Shown: positions 1 through 8,214, counted from the first letter of the stretch. The stretch: 13,312 nt of DNA from UBA7803 sp041686955 (GCA_041686955.1 JAWLCV010000095.1:1-13312); one strand, 5' to 3'. Numbers and translations: made by a program. Notes: a model not told the origin generated them from the letters alone.

Positions 1-1
1 G

Positions 2-1201
2 ATCTTCGAAGCCTACAGCGATTTCTCCATCGAGGTGGCCGCCCGCACCCGGGGTCTCAAGCTCATCATCCAGAACGCGCCGGCCAGCGCCTTCGTCGAT
101 GGCCGCATCGTCGAGGGGATTCGCGAGCACCTGTTCGCGGTGCTGCGGGACGTGGTCTACAGCGGCACCGAGCTCGCGAACGGCGAGCTGTTCGAACTCG
201 GCACGTCCGCCGGCATCACCGACGCCGTGTTTCACATGCTGAAGAACGCGCGGGTCCTCACGCCCAACGTGCCGCCGAAGCTGGTGGTGTGCTGGGGCGG
301 CCACTCCATCAGCCGCAACGAGTACGAGTACACCAAGAACGTGGGCTACGAGCTCGGTCTGCGTGGGCTAGACATCTGCACCGGCTGCGGCCCCGGGGCC
401 ATGAAGGGTCCCATGAAGGGCGCGGCCGTGGGCCACGCCAAGCAACGCCTGCGCGACGGCCGTTACCTGGGACTGTCGGAGCCCGGCATCATCGCCGCCG
501 AGCCGCCGAACCCCATGGTGAGCCACCTGGTGGTGATGCCCGACATCGAGAAGCGCCTGGAGGCGTTCCTGCGGGTGGGGCACGGGGTGGTGGTGTTCCC
601 CGGGGGCGTGGGCACCGCCGAGGAGGTGCTGTACCTGCTCGGCGTGCTGCTCGACCCGGCCAACGAGCACCAGGAGATGCCCGTCATCTTCACCGGCCCG
701 CCGGAGAGCGCCGGCTACTTCCGCGAGCTCGACGCGTTCCTGCGGCTGGCGCTCGGGGAGGAGATCGCCGAGACCTACGAGATCGTCATCGGCAATCCGC
801 CGCGGGTGGGAGCCCTGATGGGGGAGCGCATCCGGGCGGTGGGCCGCCAGCGCCGGCGGGACGGCGACGCCTACTACTTTAACTGGCTGCTGAACATTCC
901 CTTCGATCACCAGATGCCGTTCGTGGTGAACCACGAGAACGTGGCGTCCCTGCGGCTGTCCCGGGACCTGCCGCCGCATGAGCTGGCCGTGGCGTTGCGG
1001 CGCGCCTTCTCCGCCATCGTCACGGGCAACGTCAAGGACTACGGCATTCGCATGATCGAGGCCCACGGCCCCTTCGAGCTGCACAGCGACACCTCGCTCA
1101 CCGAAGCCCTCGACCACCTGCTGCGCCAGTTCGTGGTTCAGGGCCGAATGAAGCTGGAGAGCGCGTGCTACGATCCCTGCTACCGCGTGGTGCGTCACTG
1201 A
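2..1201 (+). CDS. ppnN: Nucleotide 5'-monophosphate nucleosidase PpnN (YgdH family), 5' truncated
   Basis: In this family the enzyme splits the N-glycosidic bond of purine and pyrimidine nucleoside monophosphates, giving free base and ribose 5-phosphate. E. coli PpnN is a cytoplasmic tetramer activated by (p)ppGpp. The frame is open from the first complete codon at position 2, so the gene begins outside the window. About 399 residues are visible against roughly 454 in E. coli, so some 55 N-terminal residues are missing. The GTG at 35 is an internal valine, not a start. The LOG/lysine-decarboxylase-like core is clear: the glycine-rich GCGPGAMKGPMKGA segment, then PGGVGTAEE at 599-625, the family's nucleotide-binding and catalytic signature. 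The C-terminal part (YYFNWLLNIPFDHQMPF onward, ending CYDPCYRVV) matches the PpnN-specific extension absent from small LOG proteins. The 3' end overlaps ccmA. Product assignment is secure from motifs and length. Confidence 0.93.
   Translation: MFEAYSDFSIEVAARTRGLKLIIQNAPASAFVDGRIVEGIREHLFAVLRDVVYSGTELANGELFELGTSAGITDAVFHMLKNARVLTPNVPPKLVVCWGGHSISRNEYEYTKNVGYELGLRGLDICTGCGPGAMKGPMKGAAVGHAKQRLRDGRYLGLSEPGIIAAEPPNPMVSHLVVMPDIEKRLEAFLRVGHGVVVFPGGVGTAEEVLYLLGVLLDPANEHQEMPVIFTGPPESAGYFRELDAFLRLALGEEIAETYEIVIGNPPRVGALMGERIRAVGRQRRRDGDAYYFNWLLNIPFDHQMPFVVNHENVASLRLSRDLPPHELAVALRRAFSAIVTGNVKDYGIRMIEAHGPFELHSDTSLTEALDHLLRQFVVQGRMKLESACYDPCYRVVRH
1156..1159 (+). promoter_or_regulatory. Shine-Dalgarno for ccmA (start-deciding)
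   Basis: GGAG lies five bases upstream of the GTG at 1165, inside the ppnN coding region. It favours that GTG over the only later candidate, a CTG at 1198 that overlaps the ppnN stop as CTGA. Confidence 0.5.
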
Positions 1202-1800
1202 AGCCGCTGCTCTCCATCGAGAACCTGGGCTGCGAGCGCGACGGACGGCTGCTGTTCGGTGGCCTGACCCTCTGCCTCGCCGCCGGCGAGTGCCTGGAGC
1301 TCAAGGGGCCCAACGGCAGCGGCAAGTCCACCCTGCTGCGGGCCGTGGCGGGGCTGTACCCCGACTACACGGGAACCATCGAGGCCGCGCAAAGTCTCTA
1401 CTTTGGCCATCGGCCCGGCGTGAGCGCCGTGCTGACGGCGGAAGAGAATCTGCGCTGGTACGCCGCGTTGTGCTCCGGCTCGGGAGCGGCGGCCGACGCT
1501 CTGGCCCGGGTGGGCATGGCGGGGTACGAGCGGGTGGCCTGCCAGCACATGTCGGCGGGGCAGCAGCGCCGGGTGGCGTTGGCGCGGCTGGTCGTGTGCG
1601 AGGCGCCGCTGTGGCTGCTCGACGAGCCGTTGACGGCGCTGGACGCATCGGGCCAGGCCCTGGTGCGGGCGCTCATCGCCGACCAGCTCCACCGCGGCGG
1701 CGCGGTGGTGTGCGCCACCCATCAGTCTCTGGAGGTGAGCGGCGCGCGGGTTCTGGAACTCGGTGTCCGCGAGCCGGCGGCCCAGGCGGCGCCCGGGTGA
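1165..1800 (+). CDS. ccmA: Heme exporter ATP-binding protein CcmA
   Basis: This is the cytoplasmic ATPase of the CcmAB ABC module. In System I, ATP hydrolysis by CcmA drives release of holo-CcmE from CcmC/D. At 211 residues it has the usual size. Motifs appear in order: Walker A GPNGSGKST (residues 48-56), signature MSAGQQRRVALARL (from 129), Walker B LWLLDEP (Asp153), D-loop TALD and switch His186 in CATHQ. The start is uncertain. GTG at 1165 has a GGAG five bases upstream but overlaps ppnN by 37 bases. A CTG at 1198 would give the tighter CTGA overlap and remove 11 residues ahead of the conserved LLSIENL strand. It is the first gene of the ccm operon; no separate promoter is visible, so it may be read through from ppnN. 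Confidence 0.93.
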   Translation: MLRSLLPRGASLKPLLSIENLGCERDGRLLFGGLTLCLAAGECLELKGPNGSGKSTLLRAVAGLYPDYTGTIEAAQSLYFGHRPGVSAVLTAEENLRWYAALCSGSGAAADALARVGMAGYERVACQHMSAGQQRRVALARLVVCEAPLWLLDEPLTALDASGQALVRALIADQLHRGGAVVCATHQSLEVSGARVLELGVREPAAQAAPG

Positions 1801-2480
1801 AGGGGCCGGTGGGCGTGTTCTTGGGGCAGCTCCGCCGCGAGCTCGTGGCGGCGCTGCGGTCGCTGCAGGAGGTGCTGAATCCACTGGTGTTCCTGTTTCT
1901 CGCCATCACCCTGTTCGCGCTGGGGGTGGGGGTGGAGCCGGAGACCCTGGGGCGCTACGCGCCGGGCATCATCTGGGTGCTGGTGCTGCTGTCGAATCTG
2001 CTGGCTCTGGAGGGCCTGTTCCGCCGCGACTACGACGACGGCACGCTCGAACAGATGGTGCTGCTGGGACGCCCCGGATTCCTGCCGGTGCTGGCGAAGG
2101 TGACGGCGCAATGGCTGTTCTCGGGGCTGGCGATGACGGTTCTGGCGCCGCTGGCGGCGTTGCTGCTGTTCCTGCCCGGCGAGGTGCTCGGCATCACCAT
2201 GCTGACGCTGTTGGTGGGCAGCCCGGCGCTGACCCTGCTGGGCGCCGTGGGCGCGGCCCTGACGGTGGGTCTCAAGCGCGGCGGCGTGCTGCTGGCGCTG
2301 CTGATTTTGCCGCTGTACGTGCCCACATTAATATTCGGCGCCGGCGCGGTTACCCTGGCCATGGCGGGCGTCGACGTGACGGCGCAGGTGTACTGGCTCA
2401 TGGCCGTCAGCATGCTGGCGCTGACGGTGGCGCCTTTCGCCGTGCAGGCCGCTTTGCGGATCAGTCTGGAGCAGTCGTGA
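1797..2480 (+). CDS. ccmB: Heme exporter permease CcmB
   Basis: This is the membrane partner of CcmA, 227 residues (E. coli about 220) with six predicted hydrophobic helices. Two family hallmarks are visible: the cytoplasmic loop LEGLFRRDYDDGTLEQ (residues 71-86), which in this family is thought to meet the ATPase, and LPLYVPTLIFG (171-181) near the fifth helix. The start chosen is the GTG overlapping the ccmA stop as GTGA, and the next in-frame GTG is only four codons later, so the N-terminus is nearly fixed. A 4-base overlap at both ends implies coupled translation with ccmA and ccmC. The transported substrate of CcmAB has long been debated; current models assign it to holo-CcmE release rather than heme export. 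Confidence 0.93.
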   Translation: MKGPVGVFLGQLRRELVAALRSLQEVLNPLVFLFLAITLFALGVGVEPETLGRYAPGIIWVLVLLSNLLALEGLFRRDYDDGTLEQMVLLGRPGFLPVLAKVTAQWLFSGLAMTVLAPLAALLLFLPGEVLGITMLTLLVGSPALTLLGAVGAALTVGLKRGGVLLALLILPLYVPTLIFGAGAVTLAMAGVDVTAQVYWLMAVSMLALTVAPFAVQAALRISLEQS

Positions 2481-3238
2481 CCCTGAAGGAACTCTGGCAT
2501 CGCCTCGGCTCGCCGCGCTGGTTCTACCGGTTCAGCGGCCCGTGGCACGTGGCCCTGGGCGTGCTGGCGGCGCTGCTGCTCACCGCGGGCACGGTCTGGG
2601 GGCTGGTGTTCGCCCCCCCGGACTACCAGCAGGGCGAGAGCTTCCGCATCATCTACGTGCACGTGCCCAGCGCCATCGTCGCGCAGTCCGCCTACCTGCT
2701 GATGGGGGCGGCAGGGCTGGTGCTGCTGGTGTGGCGGATGAAGCTCGCCGACATGGTGCTGGCCGCCACCGTGCCCTTCGGCATGACCATGACCGCCCTG
2801 GCCCTGTTCTCCGGGGCCGCGTGGGGGAAGCCCACCTGGGGCACCTGGTGGGTGTGGGACGCCCGCATCACCTCCATGCTCGTGCTGCTGTTCCTCTACA
2901 TGGGGCTCTACGCCCTGCGCCAGGCCATCCCCCGCCAGGAGACCGCGGGCCGCGCCTGCGCCGTGCTCGCCCTGGTGGGCGTGATCAACATTCCCATCAT
3001 CAAGTACAGCGTCGACTGGTGGCTGACCCTGCACCAGGGCGCCACCTTCACCCTCACCGAGCCGCCGAGCATGCCGCCGCAGATGTGGATTCCGCTCGCC
3101 ATCAACGTGCTGGGCGTGTACTGCCTGTTCGGCGCGAACCTCATCGGCCGGCTGCGGGTGGAGATTCTCGAGCGCGAGCAGGGGACCCAGTGGGTGCGGG
3201 AGCTGGTGGCCCGGCAGGCCGCAGGAGGCGGGCGGTGA
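2477..3238 (+). CDS. ccmC: Heme-handling membrane protein CcmC
   Basis: CcmC presents heme to the chaperone CcmE on the periplasmic side. It is 253 residues (E. coli about 245), with six hydrophobic helices. The tryptophan-rich WWD motif is intact (WGKPTWGTWWVWDAR, residues 116-130). The two heme-ligand histidines of the family are present as His62 in YVHVPSA and His186 in TLHQGA, near the equivalent E. coli positions. The start is a GTG overlapping the ccmB stop as GTGA and gives a normal N-terminus (TLKELWHRLGSPRWFY). The hydrophilic tail after the last helix ends AAGGGR. It is followed by ccmD with another GTGA overlap, matching the known CcmC-CcmD partnership. Confidence 0.95.
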   Translation: MTLKELWHRLGSPRWFYRFSGPWHVALGVLAALLLTAGTVWGLVFAPPDYQQGESFRIIYVHVPSAIVAQSAYLLMGAAGLVLLVWRMKLADMVLAATVPFGMTMTALALFSGAAWGKPTWGTWWVWDARITSMLVLLFLYMGLYALRQAIPRQETAGRACAVLALVGVINIPIIKYSVDWWLTLHQGATFTLTEPPSMPPQMWIPLAINVLGVYCLFGANLIGRLRVEILEREQGTQWVRELVARQAAGGGR

Positions 3239-3474
3239 GCTTCTCGAGCCTCGCCGAGTTCCTCGCCATGGGAGGCCACGGACTCTACGTATGGTCGAGC
3301 TACGGCGCGGCCGTGATAATCGTGATCTACAACGTCGTCTCGGTGCGGTTGCGGCTGCGCCGATTCTTCCGCGAAGCCCGGGACCGGCAGCGGCGCCAGC
3401 CGTACCCGCCCGGCCATGCCGGCAGTGCCGGGCCCGCCGCGGAGCTCGTCACAGGAGATTCCACACGCTCATGA
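3235..3474 (+). CDS. ccmD: Heme exporter protein CcmD
   Basis: This is the small single-pass protein that stabilises the CcmABC-holoCcmE complex and helps release holo-CcmE. At 79 residues it resembles E. coli CcmD (about 69) with a slightly longer tail. The family signature MGGHGLYVWSSYG (residues 12-24) leads into one membrane helix (about 19-37), followed by a strongly basic cytoplasmic stretch, RLRLRRFFREARDRQRR. The last ~25 residues (Pro/Gly/Ala-rich) look unstructured. The GTG start overlaps the ccmC stop as GTGA and the stop overlaps ccmE as ATGA. An in-frame ATG at residue 12 would cut the conserved FAEFLAMGG-like region and is less likely. Confidence 0.88.
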   Translation: MSFSSLAEFLAMGGHGLYVWSSYGAAVIIVIYNVVSVRLRLRRFFREARDRQRRQPYPPGHAGSAGPAAELVTGDSTRS

Positions 3475-3908
3475 ATCCCAAGCGTCGCAATCGTCTCGTC
3501 GTCGTGCTGTTCCTGATCGCCGGCGCCGCGGTCACCGCAGGCCTGGTGCTCACGGCGTTGAACGAGAACCTGAACCTGTTCTATCCGCCGGATCAGATCG
3601 TCTCCGGCGAGGCGCCGGTGGGGACGCGGATCCGTGCCGGCGGCATGGTGCAGGACGGCAGCGTGGTGCGCGCTGCCAACGGCCTGGACGTGACCTTCGT
3701 GGTCACGGACCACCGGGGCGCCGAGTTTCCGGTGCGCTACGGCGGCATCCTTCCGGATTTGTTCCGGGAAGGGCAGGGCATTCTCGTCACCGGCGAGCTG
3801 GGCGCTGACGGCGTGTTCCAGGCCCAGGAGGTGCTGGCCAAGCACGACGAGAACTACATGCCGCCCGAGCTTTCGAACATGGCGCGGGCGGCGGAGGAGG
3901 GCTCGTGA
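3471..3908 (+). CDS. ccmE: Cytochrome c-type biogenesis heme chaperone CcmE
   Basis: CcmE is a periplasmic, membrane-anchored chaperone that binds heme covalently through a histidine and carries it from CcmC to CcmF/H. It is 145 residues, with a basic N-terminus (MNPKRRNR), one anchor helix (about 9-29) and an OB-fold domain. The heme-attachment motif LAKHDENYMPPE is intact, with His125 as the covalent site and Tyr129 as the usual axial ligand. This is the His (HXXXY) form rather than the Cys variant of some archaea and deltaproteobacteria. The ATG start overlaps the ccmD stop as ATGA; an AGGAG sits at 3452-3456, further upstream than ideal, consistent with translational coupling. Confidence 0.96.
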   Translation: MNPKRRNRLVVVLFLIAGAAVTAGLVLTALNENLNLFYPPDQIVSGEAPVGTRIRAGGMVQDGSVVRAANGLDVTFVVTDHRGAEFPVRYGGILPDLFREGQGILVTGELGADGVFQAQEVLAKHDENYMPPELSNMARAAEEGS

Positions 3909-5890
3909 TTCCGGAGCTCGGCCAGCTCGCGCTGGCCCTGTCATTGTGTCTGGCCGGCGCCATCGCCTGGTTCGGCCTGGCGGGGGCGGCCACGGGGCGG
4001 GAGCGCTGGGTCGGCGCCCTCGGCTCCATGGTGACGGGGCAGCTTGTGTTCGTGGGCCTCGCCTTCGCCGCCCTGGTGCAGGGGTTCGTCACCGACGACT
4101 TCTCCGTGGCCTACGTCGCCAACAACAGCAACAGCCTTCTGCCCTGGTACTACAAGGTGAGCGCGGTCTGGGGCGCCCACGAGGGCTCGTTTCTGCTCTG
4201 GGTGCTCATCATGGCGGGCTGGACCCTGGCGGTGGCGGTACGCGGCGGGCATCTGCCCTGGCAGTTCCTCGGCCGGGTGCTGGGGGTGATGGGCCTGCTG
4301 AACGTGGGCTTCCTGGCGTTTCTGCTGTGGACCAGCAACCCGTTCGAGCGGCTGGTGCCCATGACGCCCGCCGACGGCGCCGATCTGAATCCGCTGCTGC
4401 AGGATTTCGGTCTCATCGTCCATCCGCCCATGTTGTACATGGGCTACGTGGGCTTCTCCGTGGCCTTCGCCTTCGCGGTGGCCGCGCTCCTCTCCGGCCG
4501 CCTGGACGCCGCCTGGGCCCGCTGGTCGCGGCCGTGGAGTAACGTGGCCTGGGCCTTTCTGACCCTGGGCATCGTGCTCGGCAGCTGGTGGGCGTACTAC
4601 GAGCTGGGCTGGGGCGGCTGGTGGTTCTGGGACCCGGTGGAGAACGCTTCTTTCATGCCGTGGCTGGTGGGCACGGCGCTGGTTCACTCCCTGGCCGTGA
4701 CCGAGAAGCGCGGCACCTTCAAGAGCTGGACCCTGCTGCTCGCCATCACCACCTTCTCGCTCAGCCTGCTCGGTGCCTTCATCGTCCGCTCCGGGGTGTT
4801 GACCTCGGTGCACGCCTTCGCCGTGGATCCCACCCGCGGGCTGTTCATCCTGGTGTTCCTGCTGCTGGTGGTGGGCGGCTCCCTGACCCTGTACGCGTTT
4901 CGCGCCACGGTGATCCGCTCCCGGGTGCGCTACGGTCTGTGGAGCCGGGAGGCGTTCCTGCTGCTCAACAACATCCTGCTGGTGGTGGCCATGGGGCTGG
5001 TGCTGCTCGGCACCCTCTACCCGCTGGCCTACGAAGCCGTCACCGGCGGCGACAAGATCTCCGTGGGGGTGCCGTACTTCAACGCCGGCTTCGTGCCGCT
5101 GATGCTGGTGCTCGCCGCCGCTCTGGGGGTCGCCCCCGTGCTGCAGTGGAAGCGCACCGCGCCGGAGCGCCTCTGGCGGGAGCTTTCCTGGGTCGCCGCG
5201 GCCAGCCTGGTGCTGGGGTTGGTGGCGCCCCTCGCGCTTTCCGGCGCCCTCGGCGGGCAGCTCCTGCTGGCGCTGACCCTGGGCTTCTGGGTGCTCGGCA
5301 GCCACGGCAGGGATCTGGCGGGCCGGCTGCGGCTCGGCTGGCGGCGCATCCCGCCCGCCTACTGGGGCATGTTTCTCGCCCATGCCGGCTTCGCCTTCGC
5401 CCTGTTCGGCATCGCCCTGACCAGCGTGCTGTCGGTGGAGAAGGACCTGCGCATGTCGCCGGGGGAGTCGGTTGAGCTCGGGCCGGTGGCGGTGCGCTTC
5501 GACGGCGTCAGCACCCGGCAGGGGCCCAATTTCCTCGCCGAGCGTGGCACCTTCACCGTCACGGAAGGCGGCACGAGTTACCCCCTGCATCCGGAGAAAC
5601 GCCGTTACCTGGCGCGCAACAACGTGATGACCGAGGCGGCCATCGCCCCCGGCTTCACCCGGGACGTCTACATCTCGCTGGGGGAGCCGCTGACGGGTAG
5701 TGCCGCCGGCGACTGGTCCGTGCGCATGCAGCACAAGCCCTTCGTGCGCTGGATCTGGCTCGGCGGGCTGCTCATGGCCCTGGGCGGTGCCGTGGCGGTG
5801 GCCGACCCCCGTTACCGGCGCCTGCGTCAGCGCCAGGACCTGCGGGCGGCGCCGGAGGCCGCCGCGCCGGTGGCCGGAGGCGGCGCATGA
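3905..5890 (+). CDS. ccmF: Cytochrome c heme lyase subunit CcmF
   Basis: This is the large integral membrane subunit of the CcmFHI heme lyase, 661 residues (E. coli about 647). It takes heme from holo-CcmE and joins it to the apocytochrome CXXCH cysteines. The WWD motif is complete (WGGWWFWDPVENASFMPWL, residues 236-254). All four family histidines are found at or close to the E. coli positions: His173 (HPPMLYMGY), His261 (LVHSLAV), His303 (SVHAFAVDP) and His493 (LAHAGFAF). WGAHEGSFLLW (89-99) is also characteristic. There are many hydrophobic helices, plus a periplasmic domain (about 515-605) before the last helix. The start is the GTG overlapping the ccmE stop as GTGA. The stop overlaps the ccmG start as ATGA. 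Confidence 0.96.
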   Translation: MIPELGQLALALSLCLAGAIAWFGLAGAATGRERWVGALGSMVTGQLVFVGLAFAALVQGFVTDDFSVAYVANNSNSLLPWYYKVSAVWGAHEGSFLLWVLIMAGWTLAVAVRGGHLPWQFLGRVLGVMGLLNVGFLAFLLWTSNPFERLVPMTPADGADLNPLLQDFGLIVHPPMLYMGYVGFSVAFAFAVAALLSGRLDAAWARWSRPWSNVAWAFLTLGIVLGSWWAYYELGWGGWWFWDPVENASFMPWLVGTALVHSLAVTEKRGTFKSWTLLLAITTFSLSLLGAFIVRSGVLTSVHAFAVDPTRGLFILVFLLLVVGGSLTLYAFRATVIRSRVRYGLWSREAFLLLNNILLVVAMGLVLLGTLYPLAYEAVTGGDKISVGVPYFNAGFVPLMLVLAAALGVAPVLQWKRTAPERLWRELSWVAAASLVLGLVAPLALSGALGGQLLLALTLGFWVLGSHGRDLAGRLRLGWRRIPPAYWGMFLAHAGFAFALFGIALTSVLSVEKDLRMSPGESVELGPVAVRFDGVSTRQGPNFLAERGTFTVTEGGTSYPLHPEKRRYLARNNVMTEAAIAPGFTRDVYISLGEPLTGSAAGDWSVRMQHKPFVRWIWLGGLLMALGGAVAVADPRYRRLRQRQDLRAAPEAAAPVAGGGA

Positions 5891-6423
5891 GCCGGGCGAG
5901 CCTGTTCGTGCCCCTCGGGGTGTTCGTGCTCATCGTCGCCATCGGTTACGCCGGGTTCAGCCTGAACGATCCCCACGAGCTGCCGAGCGCGCTCCTCGGC
6001 GACCCCTTCCCCGAGTTCCGGGCGCCGCGGCTGGGGGCGCCCGGCGAGACGGTGGAGCGCAGCGACCTGATCGGCGAGCCCGTGCTGGTGAACGTCTGGG
6101 CCACCTGGTGCCCCACCTGCAAGGCGGAGCACGACGAGCTGCTGCGGATTCGCGAGACCACCGGGCTGCGCATCGTCGGCGTCAACTACAAGGACGATCC
6201 GGCGGCCGCCCAGGACTGGCTGCGGCGCTACGGCAACCCCTACGACCTGGTGATCGAGGATCGTGACGGCTCGCTCGGCGTGGAGCTCGGGGTGTACGGG
6301 GCGCCCGAGAGCTTCCTGCTCGACCGGGCGGGCACCGTGGTCTACAAGCGGGTGGGGGAGATCAACACCCGGGTCTGGCGTGACGAGCTGGGCCCTCTGG
6401 TTGCGCGGTTCGAGGATGGCTGA
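5887..6423 (+). CDS. ccmG: Thiol:disulfide interchange protein CcmG (DsbE)
   Basis: This periplasmic thioredoxin-like reductant, anchored by one N-terminal helix (about 6-24), takes electrons from DsbD/CcdA and keeps the apocytochrome or CcmH thiols reduced. It has 178 residues, the usual size. The active site is WATWCPTC (Cys75, Cys78), and the cis-proline loop GVYGAPE (Pro140) is the family signature. The DPFPEFRAP segment before the thioredoxin core is also typical. The start ATG overlaps the ccmF stop as ATGA. The 3' end lies just before ccmH. Confidence 0.95.
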   Translation: MSRASLFVPLGVFVLIVAIGYAGFSLNDPHELPSALLGDPFPEFRAPRLGAPGETVERSDLIGEPVLVNVWATWCPTCKAEHDELLRIRETTGLRIVGVNYKDDPAAAQDWLRRYGNPYDLVIEDRDGSLGVELGVYGAPESFLLDRAGTVVYKRVGEINTRVWRDELGPLVARFEDG

Positions 6424-6425
6424 GG
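6422..6425 (+). promoter_or_regulatory. Shine-Dalgarno for ccmH (start-deciding)
   Basis: GAGG overlaps the ccmG stop codon and lies five bases before the ATG at 6431. It favours this ATG over the in-frame ATG at 6416. Confidence 0.5.
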
Positions 6426-6430
6426 TGGCG

Positions 6431-6925
6431 ATGACGACGAGAGCGCGGCGTGGGCGGCGCGGACGCGCCGGGGCCATGGCATGGCTCGCCGCCCTGGTGT
6501 TGCTCGGCCTCGGCGGGCCGGCCTCGGCCGGGAGCCCGGTGGATCTGTATGCGTTCGAGACGGCGGAGCAGGAAGTCCGTTACCGCACGCTGATCGCCGA
6601 GCTGCGCTGCCCCAAATGTCTGAACACGAATCTCGCGGGCTCGGATGCCCCCATCGCCGCCGACCTGCGGCGCACGGTGCATCGGCTGATCACCGAAGAG
6701 GAAATGAGCGACGCGGAGATCCGCAGCTACCTGCAGGCCCGTTACGGCGACTTCGTGCTCTACGACCCACCGTTCCGCCCGGATACCTGGATTCTCTGGC
6801 TGGGGCCGCTGGTGTTCCTGCTGCTGGGCGCGCTGGTGCTCTGGCGCATGCTCCGGCAGCCGCCCCGGGAGCCGCTCTCCGCGGCGGAGGCGGACCGGCT
6901 CCGCACCATGCTGGACGACCGATGA
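6431..6925 (+). CDS. ccmH: Cytochrome c maturation protein CcmH (CycL type)
   Basis: This membrane-anchored periplasmic thiol-disulfide protein is part of the CcmFHI heme lyase. It is 164 residues, the short CycL form rather than the E. coli ccmH fusion. A signal peptide is apparent (basic MTTRARRGRRGR, hydrophobic core, likely cleavage after PASA at residue 33). The redox motif LRCPKCLNTNLAGSDAPIA has Cys60 and Cys63. A C-terminal helix (about 119-139) anchors it. The start at 6431 has a good GAGG; an alternative ATG at 6416 would overlap ccmG by eight bases and add five residues, and a third ATG at 6476 would leave only a weak basic n-region. The stop overlaps the ccmI start. Confidence 0.92.
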   Translation: MTTRARRGRRGRAGAMAWLAALVLLGLGGPASAGSPVDLYAFETAEQEVRYRTLIAELRCPKCLNTNLAGSDAPIAADLRRTVHRLITEEEMSDAEIRSYLQARYGDFVLYDPPFRPDTWILWLGPLVFLLLGALVLWRMLRQPPREPLSAAEADRLRTMLDDR

Positions 6926-8160
6926 TGTTCTGGGTTCTCGCTGCCGTTCTGGTTGGGCTGGCGGCCGCCTTCGTGGTCGGTCCGCTGCTGCGCGGGCGGG
7001 CGGCCGGCGCGCGCTCCGGGAGCGAGGGCTCCGGCGAGCGCCGCGGTCTCATGCGCGCGCTGTATCGCGACCGGGTGACGGAGCTCGAAGCGGAAGCCCG
7101 CGCCGGCGTGGTGGATGCACAGGTGCGCGCCGAGGTGGAAGAAGAGCTCGGCGCGAGCCTGCTCGACGAGTACGAGAGTGCGCTCCAGCGGGAGGCCGAC
7201 GCCCCCTCGCCATCCCGGAGTGGCGGACGGCGCGCGGCGGCGTGGGTGATGCTGGTGCTGCTGCCGCTGGCCGGGTTCGGCATCTATCTCTCCGCCGGCG
7301 ATCCAACCGCGGTGGATCTGGCCGGCGCCAGCGAGGTGCTGCGCCTGGATCCCCGCGAGCATGGGCAGGCGCTCGAGACGTGGCGCTCCCGGCTCACCCG
7401 CCGGGTCGAGGCTCACCCGGACGATGCCCACTCCTGGTACCTGCTGGGCATCAGCCGCCTGCAGCTCGGCGACTTCGAGCAGGCCGCCGATGCATTCGCC
7501 GCCGCCCACGGGCTGGTGGGTCCGGACCCCAACGTCATGCTGTACTGGTTGCAGGCCCGGTATCTGGCCCAGGGCGGCGAGCTCGACGAGCGCAGCCGCG
7601 GCCTCGCCGAGCGCCTCCTGGAACGGCAGCCGAGCCAGCCGCTGGTGCTCGAGCTTCTCGCCATCGACGCCTACCGGGCGGGCCGGTTCCGCGAGGCGGT
7701 GGAGTACCTGAACCGCGCGCTCAACAACCCGCTGCCCCGGGCCCAGCTCACGGCGATGCTGGAAGGCCTCGGCCGCGCGCGCAGCCAGATGGGGGTGCTG
7801 CAGCCCAGCGTGGACGTGACCATTCCGGCACCGGACGGCGCTCCCCGGGACGCCACCCTGTTCGTCATCGCGCGGCCGCCGGGCGGCGGCATGCCCTACG
7901 CCGTGGTGCGGCGCCCGGCGGAGCTGCTGCCGCTTTCCGTGCGCCTCGACGACACCGTGAGCATGAGCCCGGCGCGCAGTCTCTCCCAGGCCGGCGCCAT
8001 CGAGGTGGTGGTGCGCCTGTCGCGCAGCGGCCGCCCCACGGCGGAGCCCGGAGACTGGGAGTGGAGCTCCGGGGTGGTCGATCTCGCCGACCTGGCGGAG
8101 CCCGTCGAGCTGGACGCCGCCCTGGCCCCACGCCCCGCCGAGGCCGCCCAGGGACGCTGA
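6922..8160 (+). CDS. ccmI: Cytochrome c maturation protein CcmI (CycH), TPR chaperone
   Basis: CcmI is the apocytochrome chaperone of the heme lyase. In the family its TPR domain binds the C-terminal helix of apocytochrome c. It has 412 residues: a first membrane helix (about 3-24), a cytoplasmic loop with a leucine-zipper-like acidic segment (LYRDRVTELEAEARAGVVD), and a second helix (about 105-127). A TPR region follows (about 167-285; SWYLLGISRLQLGDFEQA, then YRAGRFREAVEYLNRAL), then a periplasmic C-terminal domain (about 295-412) with VTIPAPDG, LFVIARPPGG and DDTVSMSPARSLS, typical of gammaproteobacterial CcmI. The start overlaps the ccmH stop: two adjacent ATGs at 6922 and 6925. This is the last gene of the ccm operon; no clear intrinsic terminator follows. 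Confidence 0.93.
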   Translation: MMFWVLAAVLVGLAAAFVVGPLLRGRAAGARSGSEGSGERRGLMRALYRDRVTELEAEARAGVVDAQVRAEVEEELGASLLDEYESALQREADAPSPSRSGGRRAAAWVMLVLLPLAGFGIYLSAGDPTAVDLAGASEVLRLDPREHGQALETWRSRLTRRVEAHPDDAHSWYLLGISRLQLGDFEQAADAFAAAHGLVGPDPNVMLYWLQARYLAQGGELDERSRGLAERLLERQPSQPLVLELLAIDAYRAGRFREAVEYLNRALNNPLPRAQLTAMLEGLGRARSQMGVLQPSVDVTIPAPDGAPRDATLFVIARPPGGGMPYAVVRRPAELLPLSVRLDDTVSMSPARSLSQAGAIEVVVRLSRSGRPTAEPGDWEWSSGVVDLADLAEPVELDAALAPRPAEAAQGR

Positions 8161-8214
8161 TCCGGACTCATGGAACCCGGTGCCGGCGCCTGGGTCGAAG
8201 CATCTAGGCAGTCT

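Noticed and set aside
3941..5734. 597-codon antisense reading frame opposite ccmF
   Set aside because: It is extremely rich in His, Gln, Gly and Glu, as expected of the complement of a membrane-protein gene, with no motifs; ccmF on the + strand is certain.
8175..8195. Possible terminator after ccmI (ACCCGG, 9-base loop, CTGGGT)
   Set aside because: The stem is six pairs with one wobble and is not followed by a T-run, so it does not meet the usual criteria.
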